Source of the DNA: Maridesulfovibrio salexigens DSM 2638 | Lineage (GTDB): Bacteria > Desulfobacterota > Desulfovibrionia > Desulfovibrionales > Desulfovibrionaceae | Direction: 5' to 3' | DNA length: 64,000 bases | Assembly: GCF_000023445.1 (NCBI RefSeq) | Contig: NC_012881.1 | Location: forward strand, 501,501-565,500 | In this document: in pieces, positions 17,446-25,917 of the stretch | Layout of the letters: each line of letters opens with the position of its first letter | Position numbering within the stretch: position 1 is the stretch's first letter | Translations under genes and position numbers: made by a program | The notes under the pieces: model-generated | Told to the model about the DNA's origin: nothing | The model's database searches: none | Seen by the model: the letters and a program-made list of their open reading frames with translations, nothing else

Positions 17446-18891
17446 ATGGTAGACAAGGATTTATTGTCCATTCAAGAAGCCCGTTCACTGGTTCGTGCCG
17501 CTAAGAAAGCTCAGGCAGAGCTGGCGGAAATGGGTCAGGAAAAGGTTGACGCGATTGTAAAGGCTATTTCCGAAGCAGCATACGCACAGGCGGAATCCCT
17601 TGCAGCGCTTGCTGTTGAAGAGACCGGTTTCGGTAAGGTTCAAGACAAGAAAACCAAGAACATTCTTGCAAGTAAAAACCTTTTCGAAGCAATCAAGGAT
17701 ATGAAAACTATCGGTGTGCTTTGCGACGACAAGGAAAAGAAGGTTGTCGAGATCGCCGTACCCATGGGTGTTATCGCAGGGATCATCCCCTCCACCAACC
17801 CCACGTCTACGACTATCTACAAGTCCATGATCTCCCTGAAGTCCGGGAACGCCATTGTTTTCACCCCGCACCCCAGCGCAAAGAAATGCATTGGTAAAAC
17901 CGTTGAGATGATCCGTTCCGTACTCCACGACTGCGGCGTATGTGAAGATCTGGTCAGCGTAATGAGCATTCCTACCATTCAGGGTAGCGGCGAGCTCATG
18001 AAAGTTGCCGACCTCATTCTCGCGACCGGTGGTCCGGGCATGGTCAAGGCTGCGTACAGCTCCGGTACCCCCGCTCTCGGTGTAGGTGCTGGTAACGTAC
18101 CTTCCTACATTGAAAGATCCGCAGACATCAAAGATGCGGTCACCAAGATTTTTGCAAGTAAGACCTTTGATAACGGTACTGTCTGCGCATCTGAACAGTC
18201 CATCATCACTGAGTCCTGCATTTGTGAGCAGGTTAAAGCTGAAGTTATCGCTCAGGGTGGTTACTTCCTCTACGGCGAAGACCTGACCAAGGTTAAAGCG
18301 GTTATGGAACGCGGCAACGGTTCCATGAACCCCGCAATCGTAGGCCGCGATGCCTGCTACATTGCAAAGCTGGCCGGAATTTCCGTGCCCGCAGGAACCC
18401 GCCTGCTCGTTTCTGACGAAAAAGGTGTTGGCGCAAAGTATCCTTTCTCCAAGGAAAAACTTACCGCGCTGCTCGGTTTCTACGTTGTTGAAGATTGGAA
18501 AGGTGCTTGCGAGATGTGTCACGCACTGCTGGAAAACGGCGGTATCGGTCACTCCCTGTCCATCCACTCCAAGAATGAAGAAGTTATCCGTGAATTCGGT
18601 ATGAAGAAGCCTGTTTCCAGAATGCTGGTTAACACCCCGTCCACTCACGGTGCTGTGGGCCTCTCTACCTCTCTCTTCCCCTCCTTTACCCTTGGTTGCG
18701 GTACTGTAGGCGGAAGCTCCACTTCCGATAACGTAACTCCGCTCAACCTGATGAACGTGAGAAGACTTGCTTACGATCTCGGTAACACCTGCTGCGAATC
18801 CGCTCCTGCGGCTCAGGCATCCGGTACCGATTCCATCGATGTTCAGGCAATCACTTCCATGATCGTAGAGCAGCTTAAGCAGATGGTATAG
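17446..18891 (+). CDS. cutF: CoA-acylating acetaldehyde dehydrogenase
   Basis: A 481-residue enzyme that oxidises acetaldehyde to acetyl-CoA with NAD+ and CoA. The catalytic Cys247 lies in [12 protein letters not shown], and the family blocks [20 protein letters not shown] and [20 protein letters not shown] are intact. Both ends look like microcompartment targeting helices: the start ([20 protein letters not shown]) and the extreme C-terminus ([16 protein letters not shown]) after a flexible Ser/Ala linker. It begins four bases after the preceding shell gene with GGAG, so it is translated from the same message. It is equivalent to EutE/PduP. Confidence 0.93.
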   Translation: MVDKDLLSIQEARSLVRAAKKAQAELAEMGQEKVDAIVKAISEAAYAQAESLAALAVEETGFGKVQDKKTKNILASKNLFEAIKDMKTIGVLCDDKEKKVVEIAVPMGVIAGIIPSTNPTSTTIYKSMISLKSGNAIVFTPHPSAKKCIGKTVEMIRSVLHDCGVCEDLVSVMSIPTIQGSGELMKVADLILATGGPGMVKAAYSSGTPALGVGAGNVPSYIERSADIKDAVTKIFASKTFDNGTVCASEQSIITESCICEQVKAEVIAQGGYFLYGEDLTKVKAVMERGNGSMNPAIVGRDACYIAKLAGISVPAGTRLLVSDEKGVGAKYPFSKEKLTALLGFYVVEDWKGACEMCHALLENGGIGHSLSIHSKNEEVIREFGMKKPVSRMLVNTPSTHGAVGLSTSLFPSFTLGCGTVGGSSTSDNVTPLNLMNVRRLAYDLGNTCCESAPAAQASGTDSIDVQAITSMIVEQLKQMV

Positions 18892-18893
18892 CC

Positions 18894-18967
18894 GGAAGTA
18901 AAAACTTCCCGCTCTAAATAAAAAGCGATTCCCGCATAGGGAATAGAGGGTGGCTCCTTAAGGGGCC
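18894..18967 (+). promoter_or_regulatory. Three small hairpins before a shell gene
   Basis: GGAAGT-AAAA-ACTTCC (18894-18909), ATTCCC-GCATA-GGGAAT (18928-18944) and GGCTCCTT-AAGGGGCC (18952-18967) lie between the dehydrogenase and the main shell gene. None has a T run, so they more likely mark message processing or stability than termination. Confidence 0.5.
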
Positions 18968-18994
18968 GATAAATCAATTTAAAGGAGAACTAAA

Positions 18995-19279
18995 ATGTCC
19001 TCATTGAACGCACTGGGTATGATTGAAACCAAAGGTCTCGTTGGCGCAGTAGAAGCAGCTGACGCAATGGTAAAAGCAGCAAACGTAACTCTGGTCGGTA
19101 AGACTCAGGTTGGCGGCGGTCTCGTAACCGTTATGGTTCGTGGCGATGTTGGTGCTGTTAAAGCAGCAACCGACGCTGGCGCAGCTGCTGCACAGAACGT
19201 TGGTGAACTCATCAGCGTACACGTTATCCCCCGCCCCCACGGCGAAGTTGAAATCATCCTTCCTAAAGCTGAAGGTTAA
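18995..19279 (+). CDS. Hexameric shell protein (BMC-H, PduA/EutM type)
   Basis: A 94-residue single-domain BMC protein ([21 protein letters not shown], later [12 protein letters not shown]) of canonical length. Such proteins tile the facets of the shell and their central pore passes small substrates. A strong AAAGGAG site precedes it, and it is flanked on both sides by hairpin-rich spacers, which fits a major structural protein made in excess. A close paralogue is at 22953-23240. Confidence 0.95.
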   Translation: MSSLNALGMIETKGLVGAVEAADAMVKAANVTLVGKTQVGGGLVTVMVRGDVGAVKAATDAGAAAAQNVGELISVHVIPRPHGEVEIILPKAEG

Positions 19280-19290
19280 TTAAGCTTGAA

Positions 19291-19394
19291 TACCGCAGAT
19301 TTATCTGTGGTATCAGGGCCGGGGAGGGCGGTTCTGCCCGCATAGAATCACCTTCCCCGGCCGTAATAAAAAGGGCCGTACCGCGCTAAGCGCG
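19291..19394 (+). promoter_or_regulatory. Hairpin cluster after the first BMC-H gene
   Basis: Three stems lie in the 152-base gap: TACCGCAGAT-TT-ATCTGTGGTA (19291-19312), GGCCGGGGAGG paired with CCTTCCCCGGCC (19317-19362), and CGCGCT-A-AGCGCG (19382-19394). The second is very stable but is followed by GTAATAAAAA rather than T, so it should protect the upstream message or lower downstream expression rather than stop it. Confidence 0.6.
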
Positions 19395-19431
19395 ATACCT
19401 GATCAGAACGCTAAATATTTTTCACATAGAA

Positions 19432-20103
19432 ATGAGCATGAACGAACAAGCCATCAATAATATCATGGAAGGGGTCATCAAAGGCGTAATCGAGCAGTTG
19501 AAGACCGAAGCTCCGCGTGTTTCCGTATCTACCGGTGCATGCGAACCCATTCCCGTAGAACTTTCCGCCCGCCACGTTCACCTCAGCGAGCAGGACGCCC
19601 TTGAGCTTTTCGGTAAACCTCTGACCCCGGTTCGTGAACTTTCCCAGCCCGGTCAGTACCTCTGTGAAGAGCGCGTACGTCTCATCGGCCCCAAAGGTGT
19701 CATGGACAACGTCGCTGTACTTGGACCTGCACGTTCCGCTTCACAGGTAGAAATTTCCAATACTGAAGCGCGTACCCTCGGTATCAAAGCTCCGGTTCGC
19801 CAGTCCGGTGATGTTGCCGGTACCCCCGGTATCATCCTCGCTTCTCAGACCGGAATTGTCGGTCTCGAAGAAGGCGTTATCGTGGCAGCTCGTCATATTC
19901 ACATGTCTCCTGAAGACAGTGACAAGTTCGGCGTGAAAGATAACGACCGCGTAAGCGTACGTCTCGAAAGCGATCGCCCGGTTATTCTTGAAGACGTGGT
20001 TTGCCGCGTTCACCCCGAGTTCAAGCTGGCTATGCACATCGATCCCGATGAAGGCAACAGCGCAGGCTGGAACAAGTCTGTAACCGGTAAGATTGTAAGA
20101 TAG
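19432..20103 (+). CDS. pduL: PduL-type phosphotransacylase
   Basis: A 223-residue enzyme that converts acetyl-CoA and phosphate into acetyl phosphate and CoA, recycling CoA inside the compartment. The paired zinc-binding motifs SARHVHLSEQD and AARHIHMSPED are diagnostic, as is HIDPDEGNSAGW near the end. The first 25 residues (INNIMEGVIKGVIEQLKTEA) form a typical encapsulation helix. ATG 19432 and ATG 19438 are both possible and neither has a clear Shine-Dalgarno, unlike its neighbours; translation may be deliberately weak. Confidence 0.92.
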   Translation: MSMNEQAINNIMEGVIKGVIEQLKTEAPRVSVSTGACEPIPVELSARHVHLSEQDALELFGKPLTPVRELSQPGQYLCEERVRLIGPKGVMDNVAVLGPARSASQVEISNTEARTLGIKAPVRQSGDVAGTPGIILASQTGIVGLEEGVIVAARHIHMSPEDSDKFGVKDNDRVSVRLESDRPVILEDVVCRVHPEFKLAMHIDPDEGNSAGWNKSVTGKIVR

Positions 20104-20112
20104 GGATTCGAG

Positions 20113-20197
20113 GCGCTCTGCGCTTTGATAGAAAGATTTCGCCTCCGGCGGCTTAAGCCCTTTTTGAAAAAAGGGCTTAAGAATCCCAAAAACTTTT
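20113..20197 (-). repeat. Dispersed palindromic repeat, copy 1
   Basis: The core CTTAAGCCCTTTTTGAAAAAAGGGCTTAAG forms a near-perfect hairpin, with GCCTCCGGCGG on one side and GAATCCCAAAAACTTTT on the other. The leading part (GCGCT...GAAAGATTTC) matches copy 4. It is in the reverse orientation to copies 2, 3 and 6. Confidence 0.8.
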
Positions 20198-20246
20198 AGT
20201 TTGGCTTCGCCCCTAGTTTCAGGCGTGCGGGGAAGAGAATCAGCAC

Positions 20247-21062
20247 ATGGATTTTTCAGCAATTGACCAGCAGATCAGCGACCTTGAGAGCTGCATTGAG
20301 AACACCGTTCCTGTCAGTCCTGACGAAGAACTTCTGGTGGGTGTGGACCTCGGTACTGCGTATATCGTGGTAGTGGTCCTGAACAGCAAGAAGCAACCTG
20401 TGGCTTGTGCCATGGAATTCGCCCGGGTCATCAAGGACGGTCTGGTTGTTGATTACATGGGCGCTACCCGCATCACCCGTAAGCTGGTGGGCGAGCTTGA
20501 AGAAAGATTGGGTCGCAAGCTGGAGCGCGCTGCCATCGCAGTTCCTCCGGGAACAGGTAAGAAGGACTGCTCTACTCATCAGTATGTGGTGGAAGGAGCA
20601 GGACTTGAAGTCACTGCCATTCTGGACGAGCCCACAGCAGCCAACGCAGTGCTCGGACTTGAAAACGGCGTCATCGTTGATATCGGAGGCGGCACTACCG
20701 GTCTCTCCGTACTGGAAGATGGCAAAGTTGTTTACGTAGCTGACGAACCCACCGGCGGAACCCATGTGACTCTGGTTCTGTCCGGCAGCTTCAAGGTCTG
20801 CTTTGAAGAAGCTGAAGACCTTAAGAAGGTCAAGGAACGTCAGGATGAGATCCTACCTGTCGTTCGTCCGGTGATCCAGAAAATGGGCACCATCGTTAAA
20901 GCTCACATTAAGGATCGCGATATTTCAGCCATATACCTTGTCGGCGGTACCTGCTGCCTCAAGGATATGGAAAAAGTGGTGGAAAAAGAAGTGGGTATCC
21001 CGGTCTACAAACCGGCCAACCCGTTTCTCGTAACCCCGCTGGGCATCGCCCTGAATTGTTAA
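20247..21062 (+). CDS. eutJ: EutJ-family ASKHA (Hsp70-like) protein
   Basis: A 271-residue actin/Hsp70-fold ATPase with phosphate-1 motif VGVDLGTAYIVVVVL (residues about 30-44), phosphate-2 motif VIVDIGGGTTGLSV and adenosine motif IYLVGGTCCLKDM. EutJ proteins occur in ethanolamine and glycyl-radical compartments and are thought to act as chaperones, but their target is not firmly established. It follows copy 1 of the palindromic repeat, and the nearest purine stretch (GGGGAAGAG) is rather far from ATG 20247. Confidence 0.88.
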   Translation: MDFSAIDQQISDLESCIENTVPVSPDEELLVGVDLGTAYIVVVVLNSKKQPVACAMEFARVIKDGLVVDYMGATRITRKLVGELEERLGRKLERAAIAVPPGTGKKDCSTHQYVVEGAGLEVTAILDEPTAANAVLGLENGVIVDIGGGTTGLSVLEDGKVVYVADEPTGGTHVTLVLSGSFKVCFEEAEDLKKVKERQDEILPVVRPVIQKMGTIVKAHIKDRDISAIYLVGGTCCLKDMEKVVEKEVGIPVYKPANPFLVTPLGIALNC

Positions 21063-21091
21063 GTTAAGCAGAGCTTCTCTTACGAAGAGGC

Positions 21092-21139
21092 AAACCCTTT
21101 TGGAAAAGGGTTTAAGCCCTCGGAGAGCCGCCGGAGGCA
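21092..21139 (+). repeat. Dispersed palindromic repeat, copy 2
   Basis: AAACCCTTTTGGAAAAGGGTTT forms the hairpin and is followed by AAGCCCTCGGAGAGCCGCCGGAGGCAT. The GGAGG at the end of the repeat is the ribosome binding site of the gene starting at 21145. Confidence 0.85.
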
Positions 21140-21144
21140 TCGAT

Positions 21145-21744
21145 ATGTCAATAGACATCAATGAATTAGTTCAATCCATCGCAACAGAAGTGCTGAAACA
21201 GCTCAAGCCTGAATCCAATAAAGCTTGTGCTCTGGTTCTGGCTGAGCGTGACTGCCTTGTGGCTGAGAAAGTACGTAACAGCTTCGGCGATGAATACGAA
21301 TACTACTTCTTCGGCGAAGAAGCTCCCTGCGCGGAATTCAGCCGATACATTGTGCCTTCCCTTTGCGTTTGCGAAATGTCTGATCTGGCCGTTGGCAAGG
21401 CTCACGGTAAGATTATGACTGAGGTTCTTCGCCAGATGCTGCTCGGACACACTGTGGAAGTGCTTTCCTTCGGTTACGAAGAGTACAGCCAGACCGCTCC
21501 CGGTCCTCTGTATGCTCTTTACCAGCAGCATGAGAAGACCCTTCAGGGTTTCGGCATGAAAAGATTTCAACCCAAGGCGCCCGAGTCCCTGAAAGTCAGG
21601 GAATCACTGATCACCGAAAAGGTGGTCAGTGGTGCGGCGGCGCAGGGTGCTAAAGAGTTAGTGGTACTGCCCGCGGCAATGGTCACCCCCCTTGCCGAAG
21701 AAGCAGCCAAGGAACTGAACATCAACATCAGCAAGACCCTCTAA
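21145..21744 (+). CDS. PduM-like microcompartment protein
   Basis: A 199-residue protein starting at ATG 21145, seven bases after the GGAGG supplied by the upstream repeat; an in-frame codon at 21100 lies inside the repeat. The first 20 residues (INELVQSIATEVLKQLK) are a typical encapsulation helix, so it should be cargo. The C-terminus (AMVTPLAEEAAKELNINISK) resembles the end of PduM, and overall size and organisation agree. PduM is needed for proper compartment structure but has no known catalytic activity. The family call is by remembered pattern only; a flavoprotein-like fold is an alternative. Confidence 0.65.
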   Translation: MSIDINELVQSIATEVLKQLKPESNKACALVLAERDCLVAEKVRNSFGDEYEYYFFGEEAPCAEFSRYIVPSLCVCEMSDLAVGKAHGKIMTEVLRQMLLGHTVEVLSFGYEEYSQTAPGPLYALYQQHEKTLQGFGMKRFQPKAPESLKVRESLITEKVVSGAAAQGAKELVVLPAAMVTPLAEEAAKELNINISKTL

Positions 21745-21754
21745 GGATTGTTTT

Positions 21755-22024
21755 ATGATCATCTGTAAAGTTGTCGGCAATGTTTGGGCCACCCGCAAAA
21801 AGGATGAATTGAGCGGGGAGAAGCTGATGGTTGTTCAGCGGCTCGATATCGAAGAAAAGGGCAGCGATGAAGTTTTCGTCGCAGTTGACTGCGTTGGTGC
21901 GGGCATCGGTGAGCAGGTTCTGGTAACTACCGGAAGTTCTGCTCGCATGGCTCTGCGTAACCATGAAGCTCCGGTTGATGCATCCATCGTGGCTATCATC
22001 GATGAAGTGCAGGCACAGGTCTAA
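21755..22024 (+). CDS. eutN: Pentameric vertex shell protein (BMC-P, EutN/CcmL family)
   Basis: An 89-residue protein of the EutN/CcmL/PduN family, which caps the twelve vertices of the shell. Recognised from the start MIICKVVGNVWATRKKDELSG, the central VAVDCVGAGIGEQVLV and the SSARMA segment. It begins ten bases after the PduM-like gene with AAGGA upstream. It is the only vertex protein in the window. Confidence 0.95.
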   Translation: MIICKVVGNVWATRKKDELSGEKLMVVQRLDIEEKGSDEVFVAVDCVGAGIGEQVLVTTGSSARMALRNHEAPVDASIVAIIDEVQAQV

Positions 22025-22029
22025 TTATT

Positions 22030-22578
22030 ATGGATACGCTGGGTATAGTTGAAGTTTTCAGCATCGCTGCCGGAGTGCGCATAGCAGATGCAATGATGAA
22101 AGCTGCGGACGTGGAACTTGTCCGCGCTTCTACTATTTGCTCCGGCAGGTATCTGATTTTTGTTTCCGGTGAACGCTCTGCTGTTTCTGCAAGTGTTGAT
22201 GCTGCGGACGCTGACCAAGGTAAGGTCAAGGCCAGCTTTGTTATTTCCAGCCTTTCACCGGAAGTGGCTGCAGTGCTGAAAAGCCCTGTAGCTCTTGCTG
22301 ATGTCCAGTCCATTGGAGTCATCGAGTGCCGCAACGTTTCCACCGGCGTAATGGCAGCGGATGTGGCGGTTAAGCGTTCCGGTATCGAGCTGGCCCGTTT
22401 TGTCGCAGGGCAGGGCATTAACGGCAAATCATATTTCGTTATGAGTGGCGATGTTGCTGCGGTTCAGGAAGCCGCAGATGCAGCATCCGCCGCTTTGGGC
22501 AACAATCTTGTTGAGGCGGTCGTCATCCCCGGACCCGACGCCTCGGTCGTAAAGGCCTTAGTAAGGGGAACGAGGTAA
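22030..22578 (+). CDS. PduT-type tandem shell protein with pore cysteine (first copy)
   Basis: A 182-residue protein of two BMC domains. The first contains RASTICSGRY with Cys37 at the position of the PduT cysteine (PduT: KTICPGK) that binds one [4Fe-4S] cluster on the threefold axis of the trimer. The second begins QSIGVIECRNVSTGVMAADV. It starts five bases after eutN without a strong ribosome binding site, so coupling is likely. It would sit in the shell as a redox gate or cluster-exchange site together with PduS and the second PduT-type protein. Confidence 0.85.
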   Translation: MDTLGIVEVFSIAAGVRIADAMMKAADVELVRASTICSGRYLIFVSGERSAVSASVDAADADQGKVKASFVISSLSPEVAAVLKSPVALADVQSIGVIECRNVSTGVMAADVAVKRSGIELARFVAGQGINGKSYFVMSGDVAAVQEAADAASAALGNNLVEAVVIPGPDASVVKALVRGTR

Positions 22579-22580
22579 AG

Positions 22581-22925
22581 ATGAAAAAGAAACTTATCGA
22601 AGCGGGCAACCTTGATTCATTTATTTGCCCGGACAGTGACACATTCTACGTAGACAACAACATTCTTTTGACTCCCGGTGCCAAAGACGAGCTCCGCAAG
22701 AGAAAGATCAAAATTGTCCGTGTGGAAGACGCCGCAGCAGCTGTTGCCGAATCCGGTAGCGCCGGATGCGGTAACCCTGACTGCACCAAAGAAGTTTGTA
22801 ACGGTTGTGAAGAACTGGTTATGGGCATCGCGGTGCTGCTGAAGGAAGAATACGGAATCACCGATCTTGCACAGCTCAAGGAAATGAGCTTCAAGCTTGC
22901 TGATGCCGTTAAAGGAAATATTTAA
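22581..22925 (+). CDS. Small Cys-rich protein with EutQ/EutT-like N-terminal motif
   Basis: A 114-residue protein. Residues about 10-50 (NNILLTPGAKDELRKRKIKI) resemble the short N-terminal motif found at the start of EutT, EutQ and related compartment proteins. A cluster CGNPDCTKEVCNGCEE (four Cys spaced x4, x4, x2) follows and could bind zinc or an iron-sulfur cluster. The C-terminal 45 residues are helical. I do not know a function. It begins three bases after the shell gene with GAGG upstream and is firmly inside the operon, so it is a genuine component of this locus. Confidence 0.75.
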   Translation: MKKKLIEAGNLDSFICPDSDTFYVDNNILLTPGAKDELRKRKIKIVRVEDAAAAVAESGSAGCGNPDCTKEVCNGCEELVMGIAVLLKEEYGITDLAQLKEMSFKLADAVKGNI

Positions 22926-22952
22926 AGTTTAGTATTTTAAGAGGAGAAAATT

Positions 22953-23240
22953 ATGTCATCTCTCAACGCTCTCGGAATGGTAGAAACCAGAGGCCTCGTC
23001 GGTTCTGTAGAAGCAGCCGATGCTATGGTTAAAGCAGCAAACGTAACTCTCGTTGGCCGTGAACAGGTCGGCGGCGGTCTCGTAACCGTAATGGTTCGCG
23101 GTGACGTTGGTGCTGTTAAAGCAGCAGTAGATGCTGGTGCAGCAGCTGCTGAACGCGTAGGTGAACTGCGCAGCGTACACGTGATACCCCGTCCTCACAG
23201 CGAAGTGGAAGTTATTCTTCCCAAATGCGCTGTAAAGTAA
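22953..23240 (+). CDS. Hexameric shell protein (BMC-H, second paralogue)
   Basis: A 95-residue single-domain BMC protein, nearly the same as that at 18995-19279 over the whole fold; differences are mostly conservative (for example [12 protein letters not shown] against [12 protein letters not shown] and GKTQVGGG against GREQVGGG). Such pairs usually mix in the same facets. A strong AGAGGAG site precedes it and an 11-bp perfect hairpin follows it. Confidence 0.95.
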   Translation: MSSLNALGMVETRGLVGSVEAADAMVKAANVTLVGREQVGGGLVTVMVRGDVGAVKAAVDAGAAAAERVGELRSVHVIPRPHSEVEVILPKCAVK

Positions 23241-23247
23241 GGACATA

Positions 23248-23287
23248 AGGGGCGCAGGCACCCCTCACCCCTCACACCTGCGCCCCT
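23248..23287 (+). terminator. Strong hairpin after the second BMC-H gene
   Basis: AGGGGCGCAGG at 23248-23258 and CCTGCGCCCCT at 23277-23287 are exact reverse complements with an 18-base loop. The following bases are ATACAAATTT, not a T run, so partial termination or 3' protection of the shell message is likely. Confidence 0.65.
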
Positions 23288-23346
23288 ATACAAATTTCAA
23301 GCTGAATAGATTTTAACCCTGACATTTTGATTTATTGGAGAAAAGG

Positions 23347-24456
23347 GTGACACAGTTCTACGGCAAAACAAAGATCTGCTATGGCGAAGATGCTCTGGAC
23401 AATCTGGAGACTATCCCGGCAACGCGGGCTTTTATTGTTACCGATTCATTCATGGTAAAGACCGGTTTTGTTGACCGGGTCCGCACCCATCTTGACCGTA
23501 AAGGGATTCCCTTCATCATCTTCGATGAGGTTGAACCCGATCCTTCCCTTGAGACAGTTACCAAGGGAGCACAGATTTTCCTTAAAAACCAAGCCGACCT
23601 GATCATCGCTCTCGGCGGTGGTTCTCCCATTGATGCGGCCAAGGCTATCTCCTTTTTCGCTGGGAAGGCTCTTGAAGGAAAGGTCAAACCGACACTGGTC
23701 GCTATTCCCACCACCAGTGGTACCGGGGCTGAAGTTACCAGCTATGCTGTGGTCACCGACAAGGTAAACGAGGTCAAGATTCCTCTTAACGATGAAATGC
23801 TCATCCCGGATATGGCTATCCTCGATGCCCGTTTCACCCGTTCCCTGCCGCCGCATGTAACTGCTGCAACAGGAATGGACGTGCTGACCCACGCTATTGA
23901 GGCATACACTTCCCGTGAGGCCAACGCTTTTACTTCTATCTATGCAAGATACGCCATCAGTTACGTATTCAAGTATCTCAAGCGGGCCTACATAAACGGT
24001 GATGATATGGAAGCACGTGAGAACATGCTTCTCGGTTCCTGCATGGCAGGTATGGCTTTCAACAACAGCGGACTGGGTATCACCCATTCCATCGCCCACT
24101 CTCTTGGCGGTATTTTTCATGTGCCGCACGGACTGGCAAACGCAGTAGTTCTGCCTCACGCAATCAAGTTCAACAGCTTTGATGTGGGCATCCGCTACCA
24201 CGAAATTGCCACCATGCTGGAACTGCCCGCAGAAACTGTCGAAGAAGGAACCCGTTCCCTCATCGATGCGGTCATGGAACTTAACGAGTCCATGGGCATT
24301 CCCAACAATGTCGGTTCATTGAAGATTGATGAAAGTGTTTTTAAAACCAGCCTGAATACCATTGCCCGCAACGTGCTTGATGATATCTGCACTGGTAGCA
24401 ACCCCAGAAACCCTTCACGTGATGATGTGAAAGAGCTTCTGCTGAAGGCTTGGTAA
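23347..24456 (+). CDS. cutO: Iron-type alcohol dehydrogenase of the choline compartment
   Basis: A 369-residue group III (iron-dependent) alcohol dehydrogenase, like EutG. It reduces acetaldehyde to ethanol and regenerates NAD+ for the aldehyde dehydrogenase. Visible motifs: NAD loop ALGGGSPIDAAKA, TTSGTGAEVTSYAV, and the metal-binding histidines in GLGITHSIAHSLGG and VPHGLANAVVLPH. The start is GTG 23347, six bases after GGAG; a TTG 12 bases upstream overlaps that site. Unlike the other enzymes it shows no clear targeting extension. Confidence 0.9.
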   Translation: MTQFYGKTKICYGEDALDNLETIPATRAFIVTDSFMVKTGFVDRVRTHLDRKGIPFIIFDEVEPDPSLETVTKGAQIFLKNQADLIIALGGGSPIDAAKAISFFAGKALEGKVKPTLVAIPTTSGTGAEVTSYAVVTDKVNEVKIPLNDEMLIPDMAILDARFTRSLPPHVTAATGMDVLTHAIEAYTSREANAFTSIYARYAISYVFKYLKRAYINGDDMEARENMLLGSCMAGMAFNNSGLGITHSIAHSLGGIFHVPHGLANAVVLPHAIKFNSFDVGIRYHEIATMLELPAETVEEGTRSLIDAVMELNESMGIPNNVGSLKIDESVFKTSLNTIARNVLDDICTGSNPRNPSRDDVKELLLKAW

Positions 24457-24534
24457 GATAGCTATTTTGAACAAATCCGGCAGGTCAGCCGTTAGGGGCT
24501 GATCTGTCGGAGGTAAATCGGAAGGAATTATCAA

Positions 24535-25860
24535 ATGGCTGCAAATATAGTTGATATTATTCGTGAAACAGGTGTTGTCGGTGCCGGTGGTGCTGGCCTC
24601 CCGACTCACGTTAAGGCCGAGGCAAACGTAGATACCGTTCTGGTGAACGGTGCTTCCTGTGAACCGCTGCTTATGAGCGACCCCTACCTCATGGAAGCTG
24701 AAGTAGATACCATGATCCGCGGCCTTGAAGCGATTATGGACTGCACCGGTGCCAAGAAAGGTATTATCTGTCTTAAGGGTAAACACGCCAAGGCAGTTAA
24801 AGCTGTTCAGGAAGCTGTTGCCCGTGACGGTTCCGGTCGCCTCGAATGTTTCGTACTTAAAGATTTTTATCCTGCCGGTGATGAGCAGGTACTGGTTTAC
24901 GAAGTTCTGGGTCGTACTGTCCCTGAACGCGGTATCCCCCTTCAGGTGGGCGCTGTTGTAAGTAACACCGAGTCCCTGTTCAACGTTGCACTGGCAATGG
25001 ACGGTAAGCCGGTAACTCACCGCTACCTGACCGTTGCCGGGGAAATCAAGAACCCCATGGTTGTTAAAGTTCCCGTGGGAACTCTTGTTTCCGACGTGCT
25101 TGAGTTCGCAGGCGGACCGACTATTTCCGACTACAAAGTTGTAGACGGCGGTCCCATGATGGGTCGGGTTCTCCCCGACACCAATCAGCCGGTAACCAAG
25201 ACTACCAGTGGCCTTCTGGTTCTGCCCCCGAACCACAACGTGGTAGCAGGCAAGGTTATGGATCCCGAAAAGATCCGCCGCATCACCAACACTGTCTGCT
25301 GTCAGTGTTCCCGCTGCACCGACCTTTGCCCGCGTAACCTGCTTGGTCATTCCCTGCATCCCCACAAACTGATGCGTGTAATCGCCAACAATGAGCTGAA
25401 TACCGAAGCCGCTAAAGAAGCACTGCTTTGCTCCGAATGTGGCATCTGTGAAAAATTCTCCTGCCCCATGATGATTTCTCCTCGTGAGGTAAACGCCCAG
25501 ATTAAGCAGATCCTCATGAAGGAACGCGTGACTTGGGAATCCAAGGGGAATGAGCTTAAAACCAACCCGTTCCGCGAAAGCAGGGCTATCCCGACCAAGC
25601 GTCTGATTCAGCGCCTGAATCTTTCCAAGTATGACGGTCATCCTGAATACGCTGGCGAGTACACTCCCTCCGTGGTCAACATCCGCCTTGGTCAGCACAT
25701 CGGTGCTCCTGCGCAGTGTGTTGTCTCCGCAGGAGATAAGGTAAGCTGTGGCGACCTGATCGGTGAAATTCCCGAAGGCGCAATGGGTGCAAGGGTTCAC
25801 GCCAGCATCGACGGAACAGTCGAAAGCGTTGAAAACGGCGTAGTGGTTATCAAGAAATAA
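24535..25860 (+). CDS. pduS: PduS-type flavin/iron-sulfur oxidoreductase (RnfC-like)
   Basis: A 441-residue protein with the RnfC/NqrF-like N-terminal start GVVGAGGAGLPTHVKAEA, the FMN/NADH-binding core and SLBB region, and two 4Fe-4S motifs (CCQCSRCTDLCP and CSECGICEKFSCP). In the Pdu system PduS reduces cobalamin and interacts with PduT; here no B12 enzyme is present, so it more likely passes electrons between NADH and an acceptor, perhaps to reactivate CutD or balance NADH. GGAAGG precedes ATG 24535. Confidence 0.9.
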   Translation: MAANIVDIIRETGVVGAGGAGLPTHVKAEANVDTVLVNGASCEPLLMSDPYLMEAEVDTMIRGLEAIMDCTGAKKGIICLKGKHAKAVKAVQEAVARDGSGRLECFVLKDFYPAGDEQVLVYEVLGRTVPERGIPLQVGAVVSNTESLFNVALAMDGKPVTHRYLTVAGEIKNPMVVKVPVGTLVSDVLEFAGGPTISDYKVVDGGPMMGRVLPDTNQPVTKTTSGLLVLPPNHNVVAGKVMDPEKIRRITNTVCCQCSRCTDLCPRNLLGHSLHPHKLMRVIANNELNTEAAKEALLCSECGICEKFSCPMMISPREVNAQIKQILMKERVTWESKGNELKTNPFRESRAIPTKRLIQRLNLSKYDGHPEYAGEYTPSVVNIRLGQHIGAPAQCVVSAGDKVSCGDLIGEIPEGAMGARVHASIDGTVESVENGVVVIKK

Positions 25861-25917
25861 TTAGCAGGGTATCCTGCTAAAGCGCTTTGCGCATCCCCTT
25901 CCAAAAGGAGATATAAA

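Noticed and set aside
24415-25800. A 461-codon minus-strand frame over pduS, and a 387-codon one at 17485-18648 over cutF
   Set aside because: Same codon-bias effect; the sense genes are certain and the antisense products resemble nothing.
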